Shown one piece after another: positions 52,411 to 64,000 of a stretch of DNA of 64,000 nt. This stretch comes from Echinococcus granulosus (taxonomy: Eukaryota; Platyhelminthes; Cestoda; Cyclophyllidea; Taeniidae), in the NCBI RefSeq assembly GCF_000524195.1, contig NW_020170435.1, positions 353,814 through 417,813 on the forward strand, given 5' to 3'. A program made the position numbers and the translations under genes. The notes under the pieces were generated by a model that was not told the origin of the DNA, made no database searches, and saw nothing but the letters and a program-made list of their open reading frames with translations. The number at the start of each line of letters is the position of its first letter. Position 1 is the first letter of the stretch.

Positions 52411-55183
52411 ATTACCACGAGGAAGACTTCTTGTTAGAGGTTTAGAGATTGCTCAAAATTCCAACTTATCAGCCCGACTTGAGAACAGGTCTGATACAAC
52501 TTTTTTACTACTTAAGTCCCTGCTTCAGTGAGGCAAAATAAAGCGTAGTTTAATTCTCCCCTTTACTTCTTATAAAATCCATTAAAATCACATCTACTTG
52601 TCCCTGCAGATTTTTTCCCATTAATTGTGTGATAGGACATAAAAACAAGAGTTTAATTAGATTGTTTATAAATAGGTAAATGTTTATCTCATTATTAAGA
52701 AAGTCAGAAAAAAAACTTCTAAGTGGACTAATAAATTTACTTATTTGAATGGACCCCACGGAGATGATGATGATGTTGCGTCTACTTGCGCGGACCTTGT
52801 TAGCATCAATTGGTTTCATGACGTCGGGGGAAATGCATCCTACAGTCGGTGATGACTCGAGATGTAGTTGGAAAACCTGATTTTTCCTCCTTTTGGAAAT
52901 TAAACGACAGAGAGGTTCACAAAACGACCATACTAGAAAAGTGTGTCACCTAGACTGTACCCGGAAAAAAGGAAAACCTACTAACGATGGAATATAATCA
53001 CGCATATTGCCTTGATAATACTTAGGGATGTTAAGTACACACACGAAACTTTTATACAAGTTCACCAAATCACATTTGTTCCCGTCTCGGGGTTAATTAC
53101 ACTTCCAAAGGAAATTCAGGTGATCCCACGAGGATGGGTATGCCACAGGGAGCACCTTGGATAACGCTTAAGCAGGAAAGGCCGGCAGGAGAGGGAAGCT
53201 GGGATGTAGTAAATACGCAGATCCTTTGGCACCCGTGGATTGGTCGGCATCTACATTTTATGGCCAAATGAAAAAGTGAGGAACAAGATACACTTAAGAT
53301 CTCCTCTTAGGATAAACAATAATGAGTCCTCAACTTCGTTTTTGCAGTCTAACGCCTGCATATCCAACAGTTGGTGGTCTACTTTCCCTGCAATTTCACG
53401 ATTATCTGCTGTTAATGGCAAGTAAAGGTGAATAAATCTAAAGCGGCACATGAAGAAACAGCACCAGTGAAAAATATAGGAGATGAGATAGATAAAAGGG
53501 TAACATTCCCTTCTTTTGATATCTAAATTTGAAGTAGATCATGAGGTGTACATACAGGTCGGCTTTGCAGTATATGCGGCAAGAGATCCTGTGGTATCTC
53601 TTGTGAATAAGATATTATTTCTCCTGTTTTTTCTCATGGCAAAGTTGCTGTTCTTGCATACTCATTTGACTCAAGCCGCAGACCTCAACCGTAAAGTAAA
53701 ACAGTTTTGTTGGCAAACATACACTTCAGTTATTTGCTTAACTGAGAGGGCTCTTACGTTGCCAATGTTAAGGGACACAACCTCGGACTCATTAAAATCA
53801 TCCAGGTTTAATTGCCATTTAATGATACTAGCCATTCCTAAAAACCTAAAAATACGCCTCTGGATAAAGGTGGTCCCAAATTTCTTATGAGTACCACAGG
53901 AGAGGTGCCATGGAACCAGAGAATTATGTAGTAATACCAAGGTGCCAGCAAAGTTGCATCCACTTTTTGTTGTCGAAAGGAAACATCGAATTAGAACTGC
54001 CTATATAAGTTAAAACCGTACGTAATTTTTTATCCACAAAAATTTATAGCGAATTTTACAATCATTCACACTAGCCAGGCTGCCAACGACGTCTAAGACT
54101 AATGGATTTAAAAAATAGCAATATATGTCCTCCAAACAATTGAGTGGAGAATAGTGGATTTAAACAGCAAATAAAGTCTAAGATTGTTAAAAGTTTCGGC
54201 TCGAAGTAAGCTACTAACTATTGTAAGTAAACAAAAGCATTTTTGGCTACTAAGTGAACAGATAGTTTTAAAAAAAGGCGTTGGTAATATTGGTTTTTAT
54301 TTCCACTTGTGAACTTTATAATGATTGACTTTTAATTATTTTACTTATAATTTTCATCATTTTCTCTTACTATGCTGTGCACGCAAGTAATTCTCAAATG
54401 TCGAATATATTGCCAACAATGAATTGACAGCTGCGCTGTTGGGCATGACAACTTAAAATTTTTATAGCAAAATGCATCAACAACTCGAGTGGACAGTACA
54501 AGTATGCAAATACATTTAATTACATAGCCGTAAGCGTGTCCCCAGTTTTGTTTTCAAAATGGTAATGCTTTATGACAAATTAGTACCTTTTGTAGATTCT
54601 TGTTAAAACAGAGGTATACCAAAATAAACGGATCCTTAAATGAAGAAAATATTTGGAAGTTTTAAATCTCTAAAACACTCATGTGACTGAACAAAACAAC
54701 CTGTTTTTTTAACATAGCTTGGGATAATGTTCCAAAAAATGGGGAACATGTGGAGTTGGTTGAATCCCACACTACGTAACTGGACGGTACTCCACATCCA
54801 TCCGTCGGATGCAGCAGCCTTCATTGTGGTCTTTGCCACTTTCTTTTTTGCCAACCATTTTATCATCAAATGCAGGAGCGGTGTGAATAGAAGCTGGCAG
54901 AAAATTTGCCAGGTGTTTTCATCACATGGGCTGTATGACGTCCGAGGTGTGATGGTAGCTCTTTGATCCTGATGATAAACTACCAAAAGGTGTGTTAGTT
55001 ACGGGTAAAGAGACTTTCCACTTTATTGGTAGCAACTGATTACCATGTCTTGACGACAATGACGTGTTAGCAGCAACAACAAGGATGGTAGTAACTTTAA
55101 CAATCACCTTCGGTAATGTGAGTGGCAGTTGATATTTGTCCTCGAAAACTACTAATTAATTTCCCCACTTCTCTTAGGCGCTC
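52411..55183. other. AT-rich intergenic region
   Basis: It contains short open frames on both strands (the longest is 124 codons at 53516, overlapped by an 89-codon frame on the minus strand). None is recognised or has convincing splice sites. A stretch at 53080-53190 resembles part of the right arm of the inverted duplication. Confidence 0.55.
53080..53190 (+). repeat. Possible fragment related to the inverted-duplication arm
   Basis: GGTTAATTACACTT..AAAGGAAATT and then GGAGCACCTTGGATAACGCTTAA resemble ATTAATTACATTTGAAAGGAAATT and GAAGCGCTCCAGACAATGCTTAA at 42719-42789. The match is short and diverged. Confidence 0.35.
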
Positions 55184-55475
55184 GGCATGACTAACAAACC
55201 GACTCAACGACTGACTGGTGAACGAACGGATGGACGAGTTTTGGATTGCAGGGTTCGTTAAAGGACAAATGCATCGTTAATAGTTGCCTTCCCTAACGCA
55301 CTACCCACCACACACCTCCAAACCACCCACCAATTCATTACAAGAAATCGTCCATTTATGAGTTGTGCGTGCGTGTTTGCGCGTATGCTTGTGTGTATGT
55401 GGTGGAGCAGAAAGGAGGAAACTTTACGCTTGAATCGTTGGTCTGCTAGTGGCAAAATAAAATCACCCAACTTGG
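55184..55475 (+). repeat. Direct repeat flanking the SOCS-like gene, 3' side copy
   Basis: Shares GATTGCAGGGTTCGTTAAA exactly with 58030-58048. It also shares CTCCAAACCACCCACCA (CTAAACCACCCACCA), TGTATG(T)GGTGGAG and GAATCGTTGGTCTGCTAGTGG with the copy at 57945. It ends about 380 nt beyond the stop codon of the minus-strand gene. Confidence 0.75.
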
Positions 55476-55855
55476 TTGGAGTAGTAAGAGGGAGAATGTT
55501 GCCCACTGATCTAACGTGGACAAAAGTGTCACCGATTTCGCTAACTGGCAGGTAAGAGGACTCAGAACTTCAGCCTGAGACGACCCAGTTACACCTCCAT
55601 CCTCGAAAGGGGGGAAAGACATCTCCAGTCCCTCTTGCCGCCGCTGAAATACCAAAAAAATCTGCACCGTATCCTCGACCAATGGAATAGCAGCCTTCTT
55701 TTCCCTCCCTAATGAAATTTCCGGTTGGATGAAAAAAAACAACAATCCTTTTTTTACCACCTTTTAATAAAAAAAGGGCAATATTCCGGATTAAGAGATA
55801 AACATCTCCTCCGGAGACTCCTTAGCAAAGAAATATTCCTCAAAAATTCTTGCGA

Positions 55856-57187
55856 CTACGCCCAACAAAATACCTCATAGGATAAAATCTCTTTATTTGT
55901 GTCATTTAAAAGGATAAATGAGAGGTCATTTTCTAGTGCGCGTCGTTCAAGAAACATCAAATCACGTCGAACATTGTCGGGCAGGGTGGGGACAATGTTT
56001 AACCACTCCATGAGTTGTTTCATTTCATGGACAGACTGGGGGTACTGTCGAATGGTCTTAAAAAAGGGCACAGAGGTGCACAAGCCATGGGAAATTATCT
56101 CCCGAAAATATTTTCGTGGAAAGAGTTGCCTCACCTTCAGGCGGGTCAGAGCGAATAGGGAGAGTGGATTGAGCCTAAAGAGAGTACTTATTCTGGCGTG
56201 GGTTCCGTCAATTATGGAGGCAATGGCATGATCATCGGTGCGGGCAATATCTGGAAGGATGGTAGCACCTGAGTAGAGCAGATTGAGGAGAAGAAGAAAC
56301 TTTGAAATGAGTGAGTTAGGTGGCCATTTCATGTGGGGATTATGCAGCCGCCATCTTGCATACTCCTCCAGAAGGTGGTAGTAGGGAGTCGCCTTCACCT
56401 CACCGTTGACCAGTAGATCAGCCGGACTTTGGAGGCCGCTTTGAAGGAGTCGTCGAAATATGGCATGAAAGTCGATGTTTGATTGGCTGTACAGGCTATG
56501 GTACATGGAGATGAGCACCCTTTTTTGTATTCCCGTTGTGCATATCTCAACCGAACAGCCACGGGCAAGTAAGGTGTCCAATATCCTGACAACAATATGA
56601 TCGTAGTCGTTGGTGACAGTGGTGTCAGATGCTTGCACAAAAACACAGGAATAGAGAAAAAGATCAAGCAGGGACAAAGATGTACCATTTTCCAGGGTTG
56701 TGTGAGTTGGAATGTTTTGGGACAGGAGTTCCATGACCCGATGCCATTTGTGGTCAAGCATTGCGTTTAAAATGAGCTTGATCGGATTCAGTGTCTGCTG
56801 ACACGAGTCGTGGAGGTCGACTGACGACGAAATGACCTCAGAAATGGGTCTTCTCGTCTGTCTGGTAGAAATTGCTGGCCAGCTAACTCGTTCTGCACAG
56901 GCGGAAACTTTTGTCTTCAGCTCGATGGCATTCGAACTTGGCGCCTCCTCGTAGTCATGCCTACATCGAACATAGCCATTGGATCCATGCTCACGAAGGA
57001 ATTTTGGCAGACGCCAGGAGATTTTACGCCGATGCTTTGGCTCTTCCAGTGGAAAGAAGGGAATTTCTTGGCCATTTTCAGTCGAGAGGTGATTTTTAAC
57101 TGTATTGCTTAGCCTTCGCATGATTGAATATATGCTGGCAGGTGGATAGCTCTCATGCATGTTCGAGAGATGCCCTCCAGCCCTCAT
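55856..57187 (-). CDS. Intronless gene with SOCS-box-like C-terminus, 443 aa (function unproven)
   Basis: The ATG at 57187 follows an in-frame TAG (57218-57220), and the frame runs uninterrupted to TAG at 55856. Residues 1-130 are basic and low in structure. Residues 133-335 are predicted helical, with Leu-rich helix pairs such as HIVVRILDTLLARGCSVEI (197-215) that look like worn ankyrin repeats. Residues 341-356 (PLSLFALTRLKVRQLF) resemble an elongin-BC box, and 400-413 (PTLPDNVRRDLMFL) resemble the following LPxP cullin box. The two parts are about 45 residues apart rather than the usual 10-20, and the BC-box Cys is Thr. Family knowledge: ankyrin-SOCS proteins are substrate receptors of cullin-5 ubiquitin ligases. 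That role is inference here. It could instead be a flatworm-specific helical protein. The gene lies between two direct repeats. Confidence 0.7.
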   Translation of the reverse strand: MRAGGHLSNMHESYPPASIYSIMRRLSNTVKNHLSTENGQEIPFFPLEEPKHRRKISWRLPKFLREHGSNGYVRCRHDYEEAPSSNAIELKTKVSACAERVSWPAISTRQTRRPISEVISSSVDLHDSCQQTLNPIKLILNAMLDHKWHRVMELLSQNIPTHTTLENGTSLSLLDLFLYSCVFVQASDTTVTNDYDHIVVRILDTLLARGCSVEICTTGIQKRVLISMYHSLYSQSNIDFHAIFRRLLQSGLQSPADLLVNGEVKATPYYHLLEEYARWRLHNPHMKWPPNSLISKFLLLLNLLYSGATILPDIARTDDHAIASIIDGTHARISTLFRLNPLSLFALTRLKVRQLFPRKYFREIISHGLCTSVPFFKTIRQYPQSVHEMKQLMEWLNIVPTLPDNVRRDLMFLERRALENDLSFILLNDTNKEILSYEVFCWA

Positions 57188-57944
57188 AATAATGACTGCT
57201 TGGTGTACTACATCAACCTACTCTGAAGGGAAGGCAGCGTCTTTTCCTATTCGTCCAATTTGTAGCCAATCAGAAGCGTCACTCGTCCGGTGGTTTGAAC
57301 CTTGCCTCTGTAGGGTTCATTTATGTTTAATAATTTAAAAAAAGACTATTTGGCCAATTAGGCATTTGGTTTATCCCAGTTTTCAAAAAAAAAGGACTGG
57401 AATTTGGGCCAATTAGAATGTGGCCTTTTGCTAAACCAATAATGACGCAGAGAAGAATCTGATTGGTTATGTAGGTTGTGCTACTTTTCTACAATTTTTT
57501 AAAAAACATTCAAGAAAAAAATTTCCATTTTTTCTATTATGCAGTAAAAATGTCATTATTGCGAATGACGAATGTCAAATTCACTTGTAGTTAGTTAAGC
57601 ATTTGTCAGGGACACGACATTGTTCAAGTGCCTACATTAATAAAGCAGGCGATGGATGTGTGCCGCATGGTACTTTGGAGAGGGTTTGTTGGTAGTACTT
57701 TGGCTTTGGTGATAAATTACTCTAAGATGGGTTAATTACAGTAGGGAGACCCTCCATTATATAGGTTGCTACAGCTTGCCACGCCTCAGTGACATTTACG
57801 TGTAACCAGCAGAAACAATAATAACAACAGTATTAATGTATGAATTTGTATAAGCACATGAACTGAATGATTTTTTAGAGGCCTCCGAGTGACAGGCGAT
57901 GATGGACATTCAAACCCACCAAATGGTTCTTCTCAATCCTGCTA

Positions 57945-58285
57945 GGCTCATGACAAGAGCACGCGTTGTTAGGTTGTATGTTGATTGACTTACAAACTGA
58001 CAGATGAAGGGATAAAAGGGTGACGTGTGGATTGCAGGGTTCGTTAAATGAACGAGTGTCTTGTTAATAATTGGCCCCTTGACGAATGAACTAACAAACA
58101 AGAGACTCGCGCTCTTCCCACCGCACATTTCTAAACCACCCACCACCTCAGCATGGCAAGAATTCTCCTAATCATGCATTGTGTGTGTATATCAAAGTGT
58201 GTTTTATATGTATGGTGGAGTAAAAGAGCAGACGATGTGACTGTGAATCGTTTGCTTGCTAAAGGCAAAATGATTTCCCCGAAAT
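57945..58285 (+). repeat. Direct repeat flanking the SOCS-like gene, 5' side copy
   Basis: Matches 55184-55475 in the same orientation. The best block is GATTGCAGGGTTCGTTAAA (58030-58048); the last clear block is GAATCGTTTGCTTGCTAAAGG (from 58244). It begins about 760 nt upstream of the start codon of the minus-strand gene. Confidence 0.75.
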
Positions 58286-60545
58286 CCCAGAAGCAGACCT
58301 AGTGAGTCACCAAAATCTCTCCCTTTTGTGCCCGGGGGCTGTTTTGGCTCCAAAGCCCGCGTTGGGAATGGAGGGAAGTGGAGGGACGACATGCGGAATA
58401 TCACCTCCTCTTCTGTATCCCACTCGTTATACTTCATCAGACAATCCCATGACTCCCTGCTAAATAAGCGAGTGGAAGGGGGTGAAAGCGTTAGTAACTG
58501 GAATATTTTCTGTTTTTTTCTTTTTGCGCACTTATAAATCGCGTATTCTATTTCCCGATGTCGCATTTGCAGTCGTGTGTATTTTGTGTATAAATGTGCA
58601 CCGATCAATGAGACTGTTTTTTAAAATAAAACAGCAATCTTATTTAATCCATTTGTCGTCATGGTAACCAAAGAGAGATTTTATGCCAATCTCGAAAACC
58701 TCGAGACTGGTGATTTGACCTTCTTTTTGGCGAGTCGGATGTGACCTTCAGAATGACAGTACAAAGTTAAAGTTGACCTACCAAGGTTTGCGATTTAAGG
58801 AGGCATTGGTCTTGCCTATGTCAATGAGTCGGAAGTTGACGAATTAATTGGTGGGTGAATCAGTAGGGTGTGTCCACTTCCTCTTTTTACACTGACTCAT
58901 GTAATTTAGGGAAGGCGGGGAATAGTGAGGTGAGGGGTGCGCAGGCGGATACATTATCGCTTGGGTCACGAATAGGGAGTTGGTAGCTATGACAACAACC
59001 AAATAAATGAAAAGGGCACACCTATGTAGCTGATAATTAGAAAATCGGGACTATTATCGCTGGCCATGGCTAAATAATCGACTCATTACTCATTCCATTT
59101 CATCCCTTAGAAGACTAACCATGCCTGTGCACATGGACAGGAAAAACTACACCTTCAGATACGGTACGAAATTGGTGAGAACATTGAAAAGAAAAACATT
59201 TTCCTCACCACAAGTCCTCTTGAATCTCAGCAGATATTACAAAAGTGACCAAGAGGAGGATATCATATAACATTTTGGAATGTCAGAGGAGAAGAGAGGA
59301 GGGGAGAGGGTGGAGATAACATCTTACAGTTTTCTCATTCCCTGTCCTCCCGTTAGATTTCTCCAGGTGATTTACTCCCTCGGGCAATGCGAAAGTTGGG
59401 AGTGCGGATAGCTTGGCTTCCTTGCCTCTAGAGAGAAGGAAATGCATTCTTCCTTAAGTTGTCCTCGGCAGCTTGTGCCCTGATGGGCGGAGGGAGTACC
59501 TCTGTCTCTGATGAAAGTCCTCTGAGAGATGACTGTCATCTTTTTTTAGCACATGTGGCAGACAACCACATAAGTACACATGGTGAGTAGGCTTCAAGTT
59601 ATAAAAGGGAAATAAAATCGGGAGTGGATAAAGGGAAGGCTATTTTACAAAATTTCATTAGGGTAATTACATCACCTCGGGACCTAATGGGAAGGGACTA
59701 GATACATCAGTGGAAACCGCTTAAAGGGAGTCCACACTTAAAAGGTTTTTATTGTTTTATTTTCCAAGCATTCTTCGCCTATTTTAAGCGGGAAGATTAC
59801 AAAAACTTATTCCAGCTTTCAAAATTTTCCAAAAATTCATTCCAAGGTGGAAATAAAAAACGAAGTATACTTTGTTCTAATCCTACAGATCGCTATACGG
59901 GTGGAAAAAATGACCGGGACATTGTGAAGTAGCATGTGCCCTTCGTACCCTAGAGGCAAACTGCGACGCTGTATTTAGTGCGGCGTCATTCGTAGCAAAT
60001 ACGGACTTCTGTGTCCGAAAAAAGGTCAAGGACGCAGGTGAAGGAGCTCTACTTGATACGGCAGCTGCGGGTTAACACCAAGATGACAAACAAAACCACT
60101 AAAACAAGTGCATAAATGTCAAATTAGAAAATAACAAGACCTTTTCATGGGAACGAGAGTCAAAATAAATTTGCGGTCTCACGCATAGGCAACAGAATCG
60201 TAATACACTTTTACTGTTTTGCTTATCATTAGCACTCAGAGTTTAAAATGTTTTTTTCTCTCGTTTTATTAGTCAATATGTGAAGACACAAATTCACATC
60301 TTAATAACTTGAATATTTGATTGTCATAGACCTTTGGTTAAATATTAAAAATGAACAAAGTGCTCGGAAGGAAGTTTCAAACCAGGAATATTAAATTTCG
60401 AACAACTTTGTGAACTTTCTTCGTCAACCTACGCTACTTAAAGCTTCTCCATCTAAATTTGCTACTTTTTGTAAAAGTAAAATTATGCAAAGTTAGAAAT
60501 GATAATATATTACGATAGGAATATCTTTGGCCTAAAAGTATAAAT
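58286..60545. other. Intergenic region upstream of the 60.5 kb candidate gene
   Basis: About 2.3 kb. From 59740 on the sequence turns AT-rich, apart from a GC-balanced open frame at 59914-60075 (54 codons, no ATG at its start) that ends near a possible donor. No other gene is seen; the 134-codon minus frame at 58204 overlaps repeat sequence and is not recognised. Confidence 0.5.
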
Positions 60546-61154
60546 ATGTTTAAATCGATGATTAGATTAATCACAAATTACCCCACCAATCAACTGCTTA
60601 ATCTGGCGTCTCAAGTGATGATAACCTTCGCATCACTTTTAGAATACACGAATGCAAGAGGTTTACAAAATAATGAAGAGCAACAACTCCTAGAGTGCTG
60701 GCAAAGTATTTTTGCCTGTTTTCTAGACAGGTATAAAAAATGTCTCACACATGAGGCTATTTGATAGCTGTATTCTCACAGACACAAAAGTTCGGAAATA
60801 GACCCACTTTTAAGAAGATTCGAAATTTTTAAAATTCTTGGAGGAATGGTGTCGCGCACCTAGTAGGATCTGCTACTCGGAATGATGTACTTTCGCCTTA
60901 AAATTGGACAGGGATGTCAATCTCCTTCTTGGAAAGGGAAGAACAGAATAAATAGTCCTTATTTTGAGATTTTCTTCAAAATTGAAGATTTTTCCAACGA
61001 ACGTAGAGTCTTTATGATTTTGAGGCATTTAACTACCTTAGAAACTAATGGTATAGTTTGTATTTTGTTGGACAATTCTGAGGAAGCCGTTCCAATAAAA
61101 TTAGAACATTTACATTCCTTAACTTTAGGTGACATGATAACTTTGCAATACTAA
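60546..61154 (+). CDS. Candidate three-exon gene, 164 aa, unknown function
   Basis: Two coherent open frames can be joined by small introns. Exon A is 60546-60730 (ends GAC AG, donor GTATAA), exon B 60782-60848 (after TATTCTCACAG; donor GTGTCG), and exon C 60912-61154 (after TTGGACAG, ends TAA). Introns are 51 and 63 nt; the second removes two in-frame TAG codons. Exon A encodes an amphipathic helical stretch (MFKSMIRLITNYPTNQLLNL...). Exon C looks like alternating beta strands (FEIFFKIEDF, GIVCILLDNSEEAVPIKL, GDMITLQY), possibly an OB-like fold. An in-frame stop lies at 60516, so A may be the first exon or may continue from an upstream exon. I do not recognise the family, and it could be a pseudogene. 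Confidence 0.4.
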
Positions 61155-64000
61155 ACTAACTAGTTAGAGGAAGAGGTGACAATCTATTTCCGATATTTAA
61201 CGCACATGGTGGAATACAGTCCACTCTGGACAGCATTGATCATTACCATTGAAGCCTTGGCGCTGAATGGATTTTCTTATTGACTACGACCTGAAACTCG
61301 CGGAAATCTTTAACCACAGCACAAAGGTGGGGCACATAATCGCTTATCGGTGTAGTGGCAGCAACTGGGAAAGGAAAGTCAGTACCTCTAGTAAATACGT
61401 AGCTGATCCGCAGTGTATGCGTTTTTCGTACTCTTTGAAGGGACGGAGGTGAAGCCATCTGTAGGTGAGTGGTGTGATATACAGGCGGTGATAGTCCAGA
61501 CCAAGGTCGTACTTTAGCTCTGTAGTTATGGTTTAATTATCGATTTTCTGGGATGTTTCGGCAAATTGTCAGGACTGAGGACATGTCTAGACTGCATGTT
61601 TGATCGTGTTGTCCTGTCCGCATCCCCCTCCCGCTTAATGCGTTGTACTGACGGTAGTCTAGCCGATGAATTTTCTCTCTGGGAGGCAAAGCACTCCGAT
61701 ATGTTAATATGTGCATGTCGTGCAGATGTAAGACAAATTCGTGGTAAGTTGGTGGCACGGAGCTGCGGAAGGAGTAGGAAAAGGACTGCCTACTTGAGCA
61801 TTATCATTCGTACCGTTGCGGTAGACAACACCATAGTGGATGGTCACGGAATAGTTGTAAAGAAGATGGAACTTCAGCAACTCTAATAAACCCAAAAGGA
61901 GAATCGGAGAGATCCCAATTGGTTTGTGCAAGGGGTGTGAACATTTCGTCAGGTGGGAGAGAAGGAGGGAGGAGAGGAAAGCTGTAAATTTATCAAAGAC
62001 GGTCTTAACTTTGGCCATGACAGTCAAGGTGGTGGAGATTCATGCCCAGGGCCTAGCAAAGCACCCTTTTCTGCGTACACGAGTCCCCTAATAGCCAACG
62101 CTTAGGTTTCTATGAGAGCCCAAAATCCCCTCACAAGGATTACCAAGTCTCGCTGGCCCCGGAGACTGGACAACTCGAACGTAATGACAGCTAAGATTTT
62201 TCTACTACAATCCGTTCATTTCTTTTGAAGCTTTCAGTTAAAAATCCTTTTTCAGCCTTTTCAAATATTTACGAGTTTAAACGCTTGAGAGAGTTTCCTT
62301 TCATTTAAACAAAGACGTTTTCAAAGTCGAGACAAATTATAAAGGTTGCCAGAGGACCATCTGTTCGCTAGCAAAGACAGTCATTCGGCAAAAGAAATTT
62401 TGTGAAAAAACAAATATATTTTTCCTCTCATTTCGCTTAGCTAGGACAACTTGATTCCATTTTTTCCGAATCATCATCTTCGCCCCCTCGATGAAGGTTT
62501 AGCGTGATAGCCTAAGCAACGAGATGGGGAAATACTTCCCCTTTCAGAGTTCACGGTCAATACCTGTCAACACAGTACTGCCTCCATTATGAGTTGTCAA
62601 CATTAATGTCTCCTTCAAGAGAGAGCTAGTCAGAATCCAGGCAAGTATTATGCGCCTGGATGATAAAACATACAAGTGGAGCTTATTTTTCCCCCTTCTG
62701 TTTATTCTTCCAGGGTATGTGACGTGGACCAGACGACCTGTGGCACAAGGAAGAATCTAAGAAGGGGTTTGAATGTTTTATCTTTCACGTTCCTGTTTTA
62801 TCGCGTCAAGCTACGTTGTCGTTTGTCACATTTTTCATTAAATATTTGCACAATTGTTTTTTACTTGTCTCCTGAAATTACCCTACTAGCAAATGTACTT
62901 TTATTTGCGTCCAAAACATCACTTTTGCTCTCGATTCTGCTTAAATGGGAATATAAGTAGTGTTGTCGTTCAATGAAATGGCCACAACTGCAATCCGTAT
63001 GCCATATTTTTTGCCCTAGAAACCAGAAAAAAAACAAAAACTTGTTTTAGATCCTGTTTTTATAATAGGCCTTTGTCTTTAAAGTCCAGATGACAATGTC
63101 ACACTCTCACGGAAACTCCAACTTCCTACTGTTACTAGCACACGTGATCTTGTCACTGTTTGAGAGGTAAGAAAATCAGCGAGTCACGTAGAGGAATCTT
63201 ACCGGAATGGGGAAGAATAAAGTGGATTTAATACATTTTCTCCCTCCCTCCCACTTCCCAGGTGGTCTGCCAATAGGTGGACAAATGCCATTGCGGCATC
63301 ACATGCCAGACAGTCAGACCACCAGACTGACAGTCACTTCTCCCGGTTCTAAAAATGAGCCGTATAAACGGCTCGTTGTCGTAGTGTACATGAAAGTAGT
63401 GAAGAAGAAACCACAAATTCCTCATTTGTTCGCGAACAATATGTGAAACTGCCTTGGTGCAGTGACCTTCACCTCTACATTATCCTCCCAGTTGACGTAG
63501 GTAGGAAGGACGTGTCCTCTCCCTCTACCCTTCGCTCACCCACTACAGACAGGTTTTGTTCACTCCTCATCGCCGCAGTATTCAGGTCAGAAGTAGTAGG
63601 TAGAACTTCATGCCATCAACACTAACAACCAACTCAGGTGAGTAAGGAAGGAATGAGGGTGGAGAAGAGGGGAGGTAATTCATAGCATCAACGAGGAAGA
63701 TACTCTCTTCTCTCGTAGTCAAAGGACGCGAAAAGAATAGAGAGCACATCTGTCCAGTTATGGGTAAATAATGCTGGAGGAAGATAATTAAACCCTTACC
63801 TGATGCAAAAGAGAACACCTTGTCCAGCTCCTCATAAATTATTCATTATGGGTTGTATGTTGCGTGGTGAGGGAAGAAAAGAATGGAAAACATAATGAAG
63901 GTAAGACAGAAGAAAGGACAAAGAGCAGAAGGGAAGATTGAACAACATAGCCAGTGTGCCATGTTAACCGGTCTTTTGCAAAGCGGTTCCTTCCATCACG
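61155..64000. other. Distal intergenic region, nothing recognised
   Basis: Short frames at 61267-61452 and 61566-61886 (+) lack splice signals that would join them to the candidate gene at 60546, and no motif is seen. The minus frame 61704-62027 overlaps one of them. Nothing else is recognised. Confidence 0.5.

Overview
The window looks like nuclear DNA of an invertebrate animal, most likely a parasitic flatworm (cestode-like). The evidence is indirect: GT-AG introns, animal-type VPS11 and alpha-tubulin genes, a GPCR with the altered DRY and NPxxY motifs common in flatworm receptors, introns from about 50 nt to over 5 kb, and long gene-poor AT-rich spacers. No bacterial, viral or CRISPR feature was seen. 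The assembly has two 100-N gaps (1862-1961 and 33036-33135) and one isolated N (49397).

Layout. 1-20337 (+): the C-terminal part of VPS11 (15 exons, the 5' end lies outside the window), a subunit of the HOPS/CORVET tethering complexes. It ends in a RING-H2 finger followed by a long low-complexity tail with two NPF motifs. 23964-25453 (+): a complete, highly divergent alpha-tubulin gene of three exons; the first exon is only the ATG. 34930-36294 (+): a complete intronless rhodopsin-like GPCR gene. About 37.5-43.2 kb: a large imperfect inverted duplication with two arms of roughly 2.4 kb around a 0.9 kb centre. 55856-57187 (-): an intronless 443-residue gene with a SOCS-box-like C-terminus, lying between two copies of a direct repeat. 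60546-61154 (+): a candidate three-exon gene of unknown function, reconstructed from splice sites. The remaining sequence is intergenic, with dispersed repeats, microsatellites and purine/pyrimidine tracts.

The genes do not form a pathway. They serve endolysosomal trafficking (VPS11), the cytoskeleton (tubulin), signalling (GPCR) and possibly ubiquitin ligation (SOCS-like). The points most worth follow-up are the tubulin that has lost the catalytic glutamate, the Lys40 loop and the acidic tail; the NPF tail on VPS11; the inverted duplication; and a short palindromic element found four times.
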